Positions 34,216-42,276 of a stretch of 64,000 nucleotides of DNA are shown here, piece after piece. Under the pieces are notes generated by a model. The model ran no database searches, had not been told where the DNA came from, and saw nothing but the letters and a program-made list of their open reading frames with translations. Within the stretch, counting starts at the first letter, position 1. Each line of letters opens with the position of its first letter. A program made the translations under genes and the position numbers. The stretch is from Bacillota bacterium (lineage in GTDB: Bacteria > Bacillota > SHA-98 > Ch115 > JABLXJ01), in NCBI GenBank assembly GCA_013178125.1, contig JABLXJ010000006.1:62001-126000 (forward strand), in the 5' to 3' direction.

Positions 34216-34530
34216 TTAACTGGTTAATCTATCCAAATTTCTTTCCAAAATCAGTAAACGTGCGGAATTTTTCCGCACGTGCCTTCCGCTATCTCTTTTG
34301 GCAATCAAATTCCGCATAAGACTGATTGTCAATAGGAAACCCCCATTACCTTTGCCTTTATTCTTCCGCAAGCTGTTTTCGATTGCTGGCCCTTCCCTAA
34401 GATTTAACATCTCTTCAAATGCATCTGCTGCTTCCCTGTTCATTTCAGTAAAAACATGGGAATAGACATCCCCGGTGACCATAATTGAAGAATGTCCCAA
34501 TCTCGCGGAAACCGCCTTGATGGCGTAATC
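34216..34530 (-). pseudogene. C-terminal tail of a tyrosine integrase
   Basis: The frame reads LLLHTDYAIKAVSARLGHSSIM then VTGDVYSHVFTEMNREAADAFEEMLNL: the last catalytic block of phage-type integrases (the His of GH and the nucleophile Tyr in DVYSHV). Upstream of LLLHTDYA the sequence is that of the TnpB fragment on the other strand, so the gene is cut at about 34530. After EEMLNLREGPAIENS the reading is probably non-native. It lies just outside the island, on the 5' side of the tRNA. Confidence 0.85.
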
Positions 34531-34845
34531 CGTATGGAGAAGCTTGAGGGTATCAGGAATAGACGCAAGAGAGACCGCAAGGACCGGGGGCGAAGTCTGC
34601 ATTCTTGGAGCTTCCACAGGCTCCAGAAGTTCATAGCCTACAAGGCACAGCTGGCTGGGATAAAGGTAGAATGGGTTGTTCCCTCAAATACCAGCCGCAC
34701 CTGTCCGGTCTGCGGTACTATTGACAAGGATTCCCGTAATGGCATCAGGTTTAAGTGTAAGTCCTGCGGTTATAAAGGCCATGCGGATGTCATTGGAGCG
34801 CTGAATATCAGCAGAGCAATTAGCGGTCTGGCCAGGGCGGCGTAA
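34525..34845 (+). pseudogene. tnpB: 3' part of an IS200/IS605-type tnpB
   Basis: The frame from IRMEKLEGIRNRRKRDRK runs through LHSWSFHRLQKFIAYKAQLAG, TSRTCPVCGTIDKDS, FKCKSCGYKGHADVIGALNI. This gives the RuvC-II Glu, the zinc ribbon (CPVC, CKSC) and the RuvC-III Asp. The N-terminal wedge and RuvC-I Asp are missing, so it is inactive. The 5' break coincides with the break in the integrase gene, and the complete 3' end follows. Confidence 0.85.
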
Positions 34846-35030
34846 GCCGTCGTCCGAGGGCCGCCGCCCGGTGCAGCAACCGATAGGGAACGCAGCCGGG
34901 GTGGGCCACTGACTTGGCCCTTATGGTGCTGCGATGAGGCCGAAGCAGAAATGCATGGGGCTGAGTAAGCACTAACCAGCCTGAAGCTATACTTCAGGAA
35001 TCCCCGGAATTTATTCCGGGGAGGATGTCA
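34846..35030 (+). ncRNA. tnpB 3' RNA region and right end of the IS605-type element
   Basis: From the tnpB stop to position 35030 the GC-rich sequence contains several hairpins: GGCCACTGACTTGGCC, CTGAAGCTATACTTCAG, and CCCCGGAAT-TT-ATTCCGGGG at 35002-35021, ending in AGGATGTCA. In IS605-family elements this region makes the omega (reRNA) guide scaffold and forms the right end. The end hairpin and terminal GGATGTCA recur at 36804. RNA identity is by position and family knowledge. Confidence 0.6.
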
Positions 35031-35034
35031 AGGA

Positions 35035-35180
35035 GAAGATCCAAAATCATTTCTAGAATGGCTTCCCGTTTCCCTTCTGCTTTGCCTTGCTGGATTCCCT
35101 TTTCTATGATCCTCTGATATCCAACTGATTTTGTGAGGTCAAGCATATTCTCTGCCTCCCCGATCTGCCAATATTTCGGC
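35035..35180 (-). pseudogene. C-terminal scrap of a coiled-coil/PD-(D/E)XK-type protein
   Basis: KYWQIGEAENMLDLTKSVGY and then IIEKGIQQGKAEGKREAILEM resembles the charged repeat tail of Rpn-type transposases and related PD-(D/E)XK proteins. The reading runs directly into the right end of the IS605-type element, which therefore landed in this gene. The N-terminal part is gone. Family assignment is weak. Confidence 0.45.
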
Positions 35181-35207
35181 CTGGGGAAGCGCCCTCCTTT
35201 TGGGTAT

Positions 35208-35462
35208 TCATGCCCGGGCCTCGTAGTGAAGAAATGGTAAGACCGGCACACTTATCTGCCTCACTGGCCTGATATTGGACTCCAGCAGGATGTCGATATC
35301 CTTAGAGGTCTCTGCAGAAATCAGTTCTTCCCCGCAATTCCTGCAGACTTGTGCAGGCACTCCTTCAATTACGACCAGGTGGCCTTTGTATCGGAAATCG
35401 AGCTGGATCGTTTTCTCTTCTAGGGTTCCTCCGCATACCGGACAGGTATTTGCATCATTCAT
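35208..35462 (-). CDS. YgiT-type zinc-finger antitoxin
   Basis: 84 residues: CPVCGGTLEEKTIQLDFRYK, then VPAQVCRNCGEELISAE, the two CxxC pairs of the MqsA/YgiT-type zinc finger. The C-terminal part is short (~45 residues after the finger) and contains no complete helix-turn-helix, so it is the minimal form. It starts one base after the DUF4258 stop, the usual toxin-antitoxin coupling. Confidence 0.85.
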   Translation of the reverse strand: MNDANTCPVCGGTLEEKTIQLDFRYKGHLVVIEGVPAQVCRNCGEELISAETSKDIDILLESNIRPVRQISVPVLPFLHYEARA

Positions 35463-35463
35463 C

Positions 35464-35790
35464 TTATTTTCCCCCTTCTTTTCTTCGCCTCGTGCGGTAG
35501 CTTATCCATCGCTTTTCATCAGGAAAGTAAAGGGTTATAATATGGCTTATCGGTGCCAGGCTGCAGACTATGTGAAGCGGCAGACCATCAGGTGTATGAC
35601 CGAATATGAGACAGCTCGGGAAAGTCTTGTCGTCAGGATATTCCTCAATGATTTTGCCGTTAATAATGGCGGTTTCCATGTCTTTCGTGGTGATTCCTCG
35701 CTCCTTGCACCGGACTGTAGCGTGAGCGGTAAGGCGGTAACTGCCCCCTTTTATCCTTGCCCGGATTTCGTCAATGTCCAAGAGCCTCAC
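35464..35790 (-). CDS. DUF4258 toxin (MqsR/RelE-like fold)
   Basis: 108 residues: YRLTAHATVRCKERGITTKDME, then GKIIEEYPDDKTFPSCLIFG and PLHIVCSLAPISHIITLYFPD, the DUF4258 pattern (H-A-R-R-G start, EYP, G-PLH). These proteins are predicted ribonuclease-like toxins. Together with the YgiT finger it makes a complete type II pair. It is on the same strand as the neighbouring scraps. Confidence 0.8.
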   Translation of the reverse strand: MRLLDIDEIRARIKGGSYRLTAHATVRCKERGITTKDMETAIINGKIIEEYPDDKTFPSCLIFGHTPDGLPLHIVCSLAPISHIITLYFPDEKRWISYRTRRRKEGGK

Positions 35791-35847
35791 TCCCTGATTT
35801 GATTTTACCCCATCTTCTAGATTCTTGCAACTTCCAGGCCGTTTGAC

Positions 35848-36088
35848 TTAAATATCATTGATTGAGGCTTCAACGCCCTCTCCCTTCCTGAGCTTCCGAT
35901 CAAGCTCCAGGCACATGGGCTCAAACACTGTGTAGAACATGCGCGGTTGAACTTCAGCATTGCTGAAGTGAGGCAGGTATAGTCCGTTCTGCCCCTCGAG
36001 CGGGAAACCAACGAGGGTGAACATGCCCTCCTCTACGTGCACCACCCGTCTTTCCGTTCTTTGTTACGTTAACCCTGAAGCTGGACAT
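35848..36088 (-). pseudogene. small phage-like gene with a frameshift
   Basis: A strong ribosome site (GGAGGAGG) precedes ATG 36088, which reads MSSFRVNVTKNGKT. One base off, the frame then continues VVHVEEGMFTLVGFPLEGQN, GLYLPHFSNAEVQPRMFYTV, ending GEGVEASINDI. The shift is at the GGGTGGTG run near 36047. Product family is unknown to me; size and context with the next two small genes look phage-like. Confidence 0.55.
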
Positions 36089-36238
36089 CTTGCGTTCCTC
36101 CTCCGCCCGGCCCGGCCTATAGCCCGGGACTTATGGGCAAATGAAATAGAGCCTTTTAACGTCGTGCTCAGGACGAGATACCACATCGTCAGCCACTTGG
36201 CAGGCTTACCGCCGTTACGGGTTATGTGGCCGGGCCTC

Positions 36239-36421
36239 CTATGCTGTCCTGGAAACGCGCCCTGCCATGAGCGCCATCCTGGCCTTCTCAAGCCGGCACT
36301 TCTGGCAGGAGCTTGCGCACAGCCCCTTAGCTGCGCGTCGCTCACATGCTTTAGCGATTTTGGCTGCTGCAGCGAGGGCTTGTCCCGCTTTTAAGTAACC
36401 TAATGCCTTGTCTACCCACAT
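36239..36421 (-). CDS. small Ala/Cys-rich protein, phage-like context
   Basis: 60 residues: MWVDKALGYLKAGQALAAAA, KIAKACERRAAKGLCASSCQ, KCRLEKARMALMAGRVSRTA. AGGAGGG lies eight bases before ATG 36421, which decides the start. Four cysteines and basic residues in a helical protein; no family recognised. It follows the 52-residue membrane protein by 17 bp, and between it and the next gene a further very short frame is possible. Confidence 0.55.
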   Translation of the reverse strand: MWVDKALGYLKAGQALAAAAKIAKACERRAAKGLCASSCQKCRLEKARMALMAGRVSRTA

Positions 36422-36438
36422 TGCCTCTTCCCTCCTTT

Positions 36439-36597
36439 CTACACATGTCGCAATGACGAAATGGCTGTCACCAGGCCCAGGAAAATCAAGAGCCCCGTCA
36501 GGTTCGACGGGGCTACATCGTTGATTGCCGAGATCTTGAGCGAGAATAGCGCTCCGATCCCGCATGTTAGACAGATTAAATTGTCAAGATATCGCAT
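36439..36597 (-). CDS. 52-residue membrane protein
   Basis: Begins at ATG 36597 with AAGGAG seven bases upstream. The sequence MRYLDNLICLTCGIGALFSL, KISAINDVAPSNLTGLLIFL, GLVTAISSLRHV holds two membrane segments. It is 17 bp before the next small gene, so they are likely one transcript. No family recognised. Confidence 0.55.
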   Translation of the reverse strand: MRYLDNLICLTCGIGALFSLKISAINDVAPSNLTGLLIFLGLVTAISSLRHV

Positions 36598-36803
36598 ATC
36601 GAATCTCCTTCTCCTGTGCCTGCCAAATGGTCAGGGCTTATGAGGCGACCAACTTGTCCACACCCGGTGGGGGCATGGAACGAGATTGATCGGATCATTT
36701 AAGTTGGGATAGTCCCCTCGCAAAATCTCTCCTTTTCCTTTTTTACAACTTTCCATTATATCCCAAATTCTATTGATCTCCTACAGGAAACCGAGGGCGA
36801 AAG

Positions 36804-36832
36804 CCCCGGAATAAATTCCGGGGAGGATGTCA
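36804..36832. repeat. solo right end of the same IS605-type element family
   Basis: CCCCGGAAT-AA-ATTCCGGGG followed by AGGATGTCA, nearly identical to the tnpB element end at 35002-35030. No tnpB lies before it. The 320-bp stretch between the 52-residue gene and the GGDEF gene holds nothing else I can name. Confidence 0.65.
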
Positions 36833-36921
36833 ATAAAGTCAATTCTGCAAATATCAAGTCAGTAAAAAGGAGGAGGTTGGACGGAGTAGAATAATTAAAG
36901 ATAGCTCCATTCGAAGGGAGG

Positions 36922-37911
36922 ATGAAACGATTAAGTATGGAACCAAGAGAGTCCTTTCGGCGATCCATGGTAAGCGAGGTGCGTCTTGCGCGCATTTTGT
37001 TATGCATCGCCTTCACTCCTGCATATATAGTCCTGGCGCCTCCAATGCCTTATGCCCTTCTACCCCTGTTGTTTATTGCGGGGTTTATAGCTTCTCAATT
37101 TCTTGATCTGAAGCGCCTTTACCATCCATGGCTCAGCTATCTCTCACCGTTTTTCGGTTTCCTTCTGAATGCCTCCGTGATATTCACCACGGGATTTCAG
37201 AGGAGCCCCTTTCTTTTCTTCGTGCTGGTACCTATCGTAACGTATGGAATCGAGCGGCCCCCCGTTTGGGTCTTTCGCTCGGCAATGATGAACACATCAA
37301 TCCTGGCATTTCTCAGCCTGCGCGCGCTGATTCAAACGGACTGGTTTGGTTTGGCCTATACGCTGGGAATAACGATGACAAGCCACACTGCGTGCCGTCT
37401 TATGAGAAGAACTCAAGGGTTATCGAGCTCCTATATTCTCACCATGGAAGATGCTGCCGGCAAGGATCCGCTTACTGGCCTTTACAACCGCAGGGCGTTT
37501 GCAGAATATGTTGCAGAGCTTTCATCCAGAGAAACCCCTTTTGCTCTCACGATGTGTGACCTTGATGGTTTTAAGCGTTACAATGATAGATTTGGCCACC
37601 CGGCAGGTGACGAGGTGCTGAAGAAGGTTGGGGCGCTTCTTAGTGAATCCCTAAGATCCACGGATGCCGTGTTCAGGTATGGAGGCGATGAATTCGTGAT
37701 AATTATGCCAGACGTTAATGAATTCACTGTCAACGGTGTGTGTAATAGAATAAAGAAGCTGGTTTCGAAGGAGATAGGGGGAGTCGGGATATCATTCGGA
37801 AGCGCATTCTTCCCTGAGGATGGAGCCACCGTTCAAAAAGTGATAGAAATCGCCGATAAGAGATTGTATGAAGCAAAGCGAATGTCCCAGCCGGGACGTA
37901 CTACATTTTAG
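36922..37911 (+). CDS. membrane diguanylate cyclase (GGDEF)
   Basis: 329 residues. About five membrane helices in the first 150 residues, a short linker, then GGDEF: DPLTGLYNRRAFAEY, RYGGDEFVIIMPD near 254, SFGSAFFPEDG. The I-site RSTD stands five residues before GGDEF, so feedback control is expected. The start is ATG 36922 or 36937; GGGAGG touches the first ATG. A PAS-type gene began 11 bp after its stop and probably formed an operon with it, but is destroyed. Confidence 0.9.
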   Translation: MKRLSMEPRESFRRSMVSEVRLARILLCIAFTPAYIVLAPPMPYALLPLLFIAGFIASQFLDLKRLYHPWLSYLSPFFGFLLNASVIFTTGFQRSPFLFFVLVPIVTYGIERPPVWVFRSAMMNTSILAFLSLRALIQTDWFGLAYTLGITMTSHTACRLMRRTQGLSSSYILTMEDAAGKDPLTGLYNRRAFAEYVAELSSRETPFALTMCDLDGFKRYNDRFGHPAGDEVLKKVGALLSESLRSTDAVFRYGGDEFVIIMPDVNEFTVNGVCNRIKKLVSKEIGGVGISFGSAFFPEDGATVQKVIEIADKRLYEAKRMSQPGRTTF

Positions 37912-37922
37912 GAGGAAGTTGA

Positions 37923-38420
37923 GTGCAAGAAAGAAAGTTAGATTGGTGGGAAAAGATTCCCGTAGGGATAATGCAGTTGGGGACAAATCTTAATATCGTA
38001 TTGGTCAATGAGCAAGCAAGAAGGCTGTTATCGCTTTTTCAAGTTCCTCCGTTGGGGGAATCCCGGATGAACTCCATTCGCAATTGGAGATGGCCCTAAA
38101 CGAAGGAGTAATCAGAGAAGGAAGTGTATACTCATTACGATGAATGGTATGTGCGTTTCCTTGTCCAAAAGCTGGAGGATGATGCCTTAATCTTAACCGC
38201 AGAAGATGTGACTTTGAATGGGCAAAATCCGAGGAACGTACTATGCGCGAGGAGATCGACAGGGCCTTTACCTTCTCCCTTTTAGAGCCCTCAGTTGCTA
38301 GGAAGCTATCCTGCACACCGGAATACCAGGATGAACCAGCAACCCCTGGGCTAATCAAGATAGTCGGCGGGGGCTTAGCAGGAAAACACGATAATATTTT
38401 CAAATTTGGTATACCCTAGA
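37923..38420 (+). pseudogene. PAS-type sensor/regulator gene shattered by frameshifts
   Basis: GGAGG and GTG 37923 open a frame WWEKIPVGIMQLGTNLNIVL, then VNEQARRLLSLFQVPPLGES, PAS-like. It shifts to GIPDELHSQLEMALNEGVIR, then to HYDEWYVRFLVQKLEDDALI, then to FEWAKSEERTMREEIDRAFTF and SLLEPSVARKLSCTPEYQDE. At least three frame changes occur in about 350 bp while the protein sequence stays coherent, so decay is recent. The end of the gene is unclear. It was probably regulated with the GGDEF gene. Confidence 0.7.
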
Positions 38421-38854
38421 AGGAAGAATAGGGTTTACTATCGAATTACATTTTTTAGGTATAATGTGGGGAAGTTTACCCTCAGTAGTATAAGCCCGGG
38501 AACCTATGACCCTGCAATTCAGAAAAGCGGGTGGCCGTCTGTTAAAATTTATACATGGGGAGCCTTATATCCGCCTCTGAGGCGAGCACCTTTACTGTTC
38601 AATAATCAAAGAGCCAACCCCTTGCGTGATTCGTAGATCGATCAATGGGTATGAGGTTGTAGCGGGCAGCGGGTAAATATCGCCACGATGGAGAGCACTT
38701 CGTTCCTCTTATGTGCCAGGGTATATCACCTAGACGCACACATACATTGATAAATCGTCGCGTTGCTGTATTGACCTGCGGTCCCATGAAGGGTATTTCG
38801 CCGAAAAACCGCCACGGGGAACATCAAAAGCGAAGCTGGAAAGGAGGCTTCTTC
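38421..38854. other. gene-free stretch before the rubrerythrin gene
   Basis: About 430 bp. Short frames exist on both strands but none has a convincing start or recognisable content; it may hold the decayed 3' end of the PAS-type gene and the rubrerythrin promoter. I see no repeat or strong hairpin. Confidence 0.4.
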
Positions 38855-39388
38855 ATGAACCTCAAAGGTTCGAAGACGGAGAAGAATTTGTTGGTTGCTT
38901 TTGCCGGTGAGTCACAGGCACGTAATAAATATACCTATTTTGCTTCCATAGCCAAGAAAGAGGGATATGAGCAAATTGCTGGCATCTTCCTGGAGACGGC
39001 CGAGAATGAGAAGGAGCATGCCAAGGTGTGGGCTAAACTTCTGGACCTGATAGGCGACACGAAACAAAATTTGGAAGAGGCTGCTAAGGGTGAAAACTAT
39101 GAGTGGACATCTATGTATAAAGAGTTTGCTGCGACTGCGCGGGCAGAGGGTTTTGACGAGATAGCTAAGACTATGGACAAGATAGCCGAAGTAGAAGCTG
39201 CCCATGAAGCTCGCTACCGTCAACTCCTGGCACGCTTAGAGGAAGGCACCGTTTTCAAGCGCAGTGAGCCGATCAAATGGCGCTGCCGCAACTGCGGTTA
39301 CATTTACAAGGGAATGGAACCACCCGGGGTATGTCCGGCATGCTCCCATCCGAGGTCTTTCTATGAGCCGGCTGCGGATAACTACTAA
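38855..39388 (+). CDS. rubrerythrin
   Basis: 177 residues. Four-helix diiron domain: [34 protein letters not shown], and a second ExxH in [11 protein letters not shown]-terminal rubredoxin domain has [12 protein letters not shown] and [13 protein letters not shown]. It reduces hydrogen peroxide in anaerobes. ATG 38855 is chosen because AAGGAGG is seven bases upstream; the frame is open further up without a start signal. Confidence 0.95.
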   Translation: MNLKGSKTEKNLLVAFAGESQARNKYTYFASIAKKEGYEQIAGIFLETAENEKEHAKVWAKLLDLIGDTKQNLEEAAKGENYEWTSMYKEFAATARAEGFDEIAKTMDKIAEVEAAHEARYRQLLARLEEGTVFKRSEPIKWRCRNCGYIYKGMEPPGVCPACSHPRSFYEPAADNY

Positions 39389-39499
39389 AGTTAATGCACA
39401 AAAGTTTACCGAACTTTTTTATGCAGCAATTGGTAACTTGAAATTCACCCCGGACCCATGACTGAAGTATTCTTCAAGGCCAGTTAAGCTGTTTTTGGG

Positions 39500-39537
39500 C
39501 GTCCGGCTGGTAATCTATGGGCCGGGCGGTGTTTTTT
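39500..39537. terminator. bidirectional terminator between rubrerythrin and gltX
   Basis: CGTCCGGC and GCCGGGCG arms around a 13-base loop, with TTTTTT on the plus side and a T-run on the other strand. The genes converge here. Confidence 0.6.
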
Positions 39538-39652
39538 ATTGCGAGTCGGATGCCAGTTTGGAGGTTTTTTAAGATCGACTGATGCCCCATCTCCCACTCG
39601 TGCTTCAGCACTGCTATCGGGTCTATCGTTTGAGTCTATCGTTACTATCGTT

Positions 39653-41158
39653 CTATCGCTCCAGCTTATCTCGCGTGGCAGCAAGTCGCTTTAGGACTGT
39701 CTCCTTCCCGAGCACCTCCATTACCTCGAAGAGGCCAGGGCTCACAGCCCGGCCCGTAAGTGCAACCCTGGTCGGGTGAATCACATCCCCGGCCTTAAGG
39801 CCAAGCTCCGCCGCAAGCCCTCGCATGACAGCTTCAATGCCCTCTTGGGTAAAGGGCTCGAGACGTCCCAGCCTCTCAATCAGCTCACCGAAGATACCAG
39901 CAAGCCTTGGCCTGGCAAGAAACTTCTTCACCGCAGCCTCGTCGTAGCGTATGTTATCAGTAAAGAAGTAGTCCGCCAGCTCCACGATATCCTTTACAGT
40001 CTTCATCCTATCTTTAAAGAGCTGAATCACCCTGGAAACCCCGGAATCGACCTCTTCCTCATCCTTGGCGCCCCCGGCACTAGCTTTGCTGGCCTTCTCT
40101 GGCAACAACCCCCCAGACTGCAGAAAGGGAATGGCCAAGCGCATTATCCTGTCAGGATCGGCCATCCGGATATACTGCCCGTTCATCCACTCGAGCTTTT
40201 TAGGGTCGAATATAGCAGCATTTTTAGATACACCTTCCAGCGAGAACTTCTCTATGAGCTCCTCGGTGGAGAATATCTCATGCTCTGCATCGTATGCCCA
40301 GCCAAGTAGCGCCAGATAATTTACAAGCGCCTCCGGCAGGTAGCCCATGTCCCTGTACTGGGTCACCGAGGTCGCCCCGTGCCGCTTGCTCAATTTGCTG
40401 CGATCAGGCCCGAGGATCATGGGAACGTGGGCAAATTCCGGCAAGGGGTACCCGAGCGCCCGGTAGATCATCACCTGCTTGGGCGTGTTCGGGAGGTGCT
40501 CCTCAGCGCGAATAATATGCGTCATCCCCATCAGGCTGTCATCGACTACCGCCGCGAAGTTATAGGTAGGGAAACCATCTGATTTCATAATCACGAAGTC
40601 ATCAACGCTCGAGTTTGAGAACTTGACCTCGCCCCTTATCAGGTCATGTATGAGAGTCTCTCCCTCCGGGACCATGAAACGTACGGAAACCCTGCGTCCC
40701 TCATCTTGAAACCTCCGGATCTGAGATGGGCTCAGGTCGCGGCAGCGCCCATCATAACGGGGGACTTCCCCCCTGGCGACAGCCTCCTTGCGCCGCTCCT
40801 CGAGCTCCTCAGGGGTGCAGTAGCAGTAATAGGCGTTCCCGTTCTCGATAAGCCTATCCATATGCTCTCTATAGACCTGCAGGCGCTCCGACTGGAAGTA
40901 GGGGCCATAGTCGCCGCCGACCACGGGGCCTTCATCCCAGTCGAGCCCGAGCCACCTCATGCTTTCAATGATCGCCCCTGTCGAGGCCTCGGTGGAACGA
41001 GCAACGTCAGTATCTTCTATCCGAAGAATAAACCTACCACCATGGTGGCGCGCAAAAAGCCAGTTGAATAGGGCCGTTCTCGCCCCACCCACGTGAAGGT
41101 AACCGGTCGGACTCGGAGCGAACCTCACTCTAACGGGTTTCACTCTAACGGGTTTCAT
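39653..41158 (-). CDS. gltX: glutamyl-tRNA synthetase
   Basis: 501 residues, class I synthetase: PSPTGYLHVGGARTALFNWL (HIGH-type site), LRIEDTD, RAEEHLPNTPKQ, and LSKRHG (KMSKS-type). Length is normal for the bacterial non-discriminating or Glu-specific form. AGGAGG stands nine bases before ATG. The N-terminus is odd: MKPVRVKPVRVRFAPSPTG carries an exact 15-bp tandem duplication (41126-41155), giving five extra residues before the normal start of the fold. Confidence 0.95.
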   Translation of the reverse strand: MKPVRVKPVRVRFAPSPTGYLHVGGARTALFNWLFARHHGGRFILRIEDTDVARSTEASTGAIIESMRWLGLDWDEGPVVGGDYGPYFQSERLQVYREHMDRLIENGNAYYCYCTPEELEERRKEAVARGEVPRYDGRCRDLSPSQIRRFQDEGRRVSVRFMVPEGETLIHDLIRGEVKFSNSSVDDFVIMKSDGFPTYNFAAVVDDSLMGMTHIIRAEEHLPNTPKQVMIYRALGYPLPEFAHVPMILGPDRSKLSKRHGATSVTQYRDMGYLPEALVNYLALLGWAYDAEHEIFSTEELIEKFSLEGVSKNAAIFDPKKLEWMNGQYIRMADPDRIMRLAIPFLQSGGLLPEKASKASAGGAKDEEEVDSGVSRVIQLFKDRMKTVKDIVELADYFFTDNIRYDEAAVKKFLARPRLAGIFGELIERLGRLEPFTQEGIEAVMRGLAAELGLKAGDVIHPTRVALTGRAVSPGLFEVMEVLGKETVLKRLAATRDKLER

Positions 41159-41664
41159 CCAAATAAGCCTCCTACCTGTTAAAGGTGCCTGTTGAAAAAT
41201 CCCATTAAAATGCCATCACGACTCTATGGTTGGAAGAATTAAGTTGGAAGAATCAATACCAAAACAAGTATATATCGCGGGAGCCCTTACTTCAAGTCCC
41301 TACTGGCCTTGCTGGGCTCTACCACCCCCTACTGGCCCTTACCCGGCCCTTATCCCTACTGGTGCTCTACTTGTGCTCTGGACTGGTCCTCTAGTCCTTG
41401 CTGGCGACTGGGGGCTCGAGGTATAAACAAAACAAAATAAGTGACATAAATAAAATACATGAGGATATGGGAGGATGTGGGAAAGGCGGGCTGCGAGGCT
41501 CAGGGAATCCTGTGGCCGCGCCCGCCGGGCGTAACAGGGGCGCGCTGCCCAGCCAGCCAGTCAGCAATCAGCAGTTCTGGTCAGCCGGCACGTAGGCGCA
41601 GACCGGCTTGTGGCGCTGCCTGGGGGAGCGGAGCCTCGCCTGCATCTTGCATATATTATAATGC
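41159..41664. other. spacer upstream of gltX, rich in short duplications
   Basis: About 500 bp. It contains GTTGGAAGAAT twice near 41230, several degenerate CCCTACTGG units at 41300-41370 and a GC-rich part near the CBM gene. No coding signal and no clear hairpin; the gltX promoter must be here. Confidence 0.45.
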
Positions 41665-42171
41665 CTATACGTTCTCCCCGTTATGGATTTCATAGCTCCA
41701 GTTTACTCCATTATTGTTATCCCAGTTATTAGCGCTGTCACGGAAGCAGAAATTTAGCCGTGATGATTCCTCAATTCCGATTGGAACAATGGCCGTCCAC
41801 ATATCATCTATCGTCCTGGTCATCGGGACATCTCTTACATTGGCCCAGCTATCCGCAGGGCCGAAACCAGCGTGAAGATAGACAGCATCCGCCCCCGACC
41901 GGGCAAGAAGGCCGTTATATTTGACCGTCACATCTGTTCCCGAGGTTATGGGCGTTGGGCTTACATAGACGCCATCATCCCCCCTGAACTCAGCGCGTTT
42001 CTCCATTACACGACGGCCATAGCCCATACCGCCGCGGCCAGCGTGCGCTCCCCGCATCGGGCCGCAGCAACCGGAACCGGGCGCGAATTCGGTTGCAGCC
42101 TCGACATTAACATCAACCTTTTTTGGGTCATCTTTACGCTCATCTCTACGCCTGCCGAACCCAAGAAACAT
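41665..42171 (-). CDS. CBM25-type carbohydrate-binding protein
   Basis: 168 residues from ATG 42171 (GAAGGAGG upstream). The C-terminal ~95 residues (GTDVTVKYNGLLARSGADAV, YLHAGFGPADSWANVRDVPM, RLNFCFRDSANNWDNNNGVNW) form a starch-binding CBM25-like domain. The N-terminal ~70 residues are charged and Gly-rich with CCGP, and have no signal peptide, so it is intracellular. In Firmicutes such proteins may act on glycogen-like storage polymer or the spore; the role is unknown. Confidence 0.8.
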   Translation of the reverse strand: MFLGFGRRRDERKDDPKKVDVNVEAATEFAPGSGCCGPMRGAHAGRGGMGYGRRVMEKRAEFRGDDGVYVSPTPITSGTDVTVKYNGLLARSGADAVYLHAGFGPADSWANVRDVPMTRTIDDMWTAIVPIGIEESSRLNFCFRDSANNWDNNNGVNWSYEIHNGENV

Positions 42172-42276
42172 AGGAATGACCTCCTTCACCTGGGTAGTCT
42201 GGGTTTATCATCATATCGTCAACTATCACCAACACTCATAGTCTCCCCAATTCATCATGGGGGATATGAGATCGAA

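Noticed and set aside
41290-41400. CRISPR-like array in the CCCTACTGG repeats
   Set aside because: Units are short and degenerate, with no uniform spacers and no cas genes.
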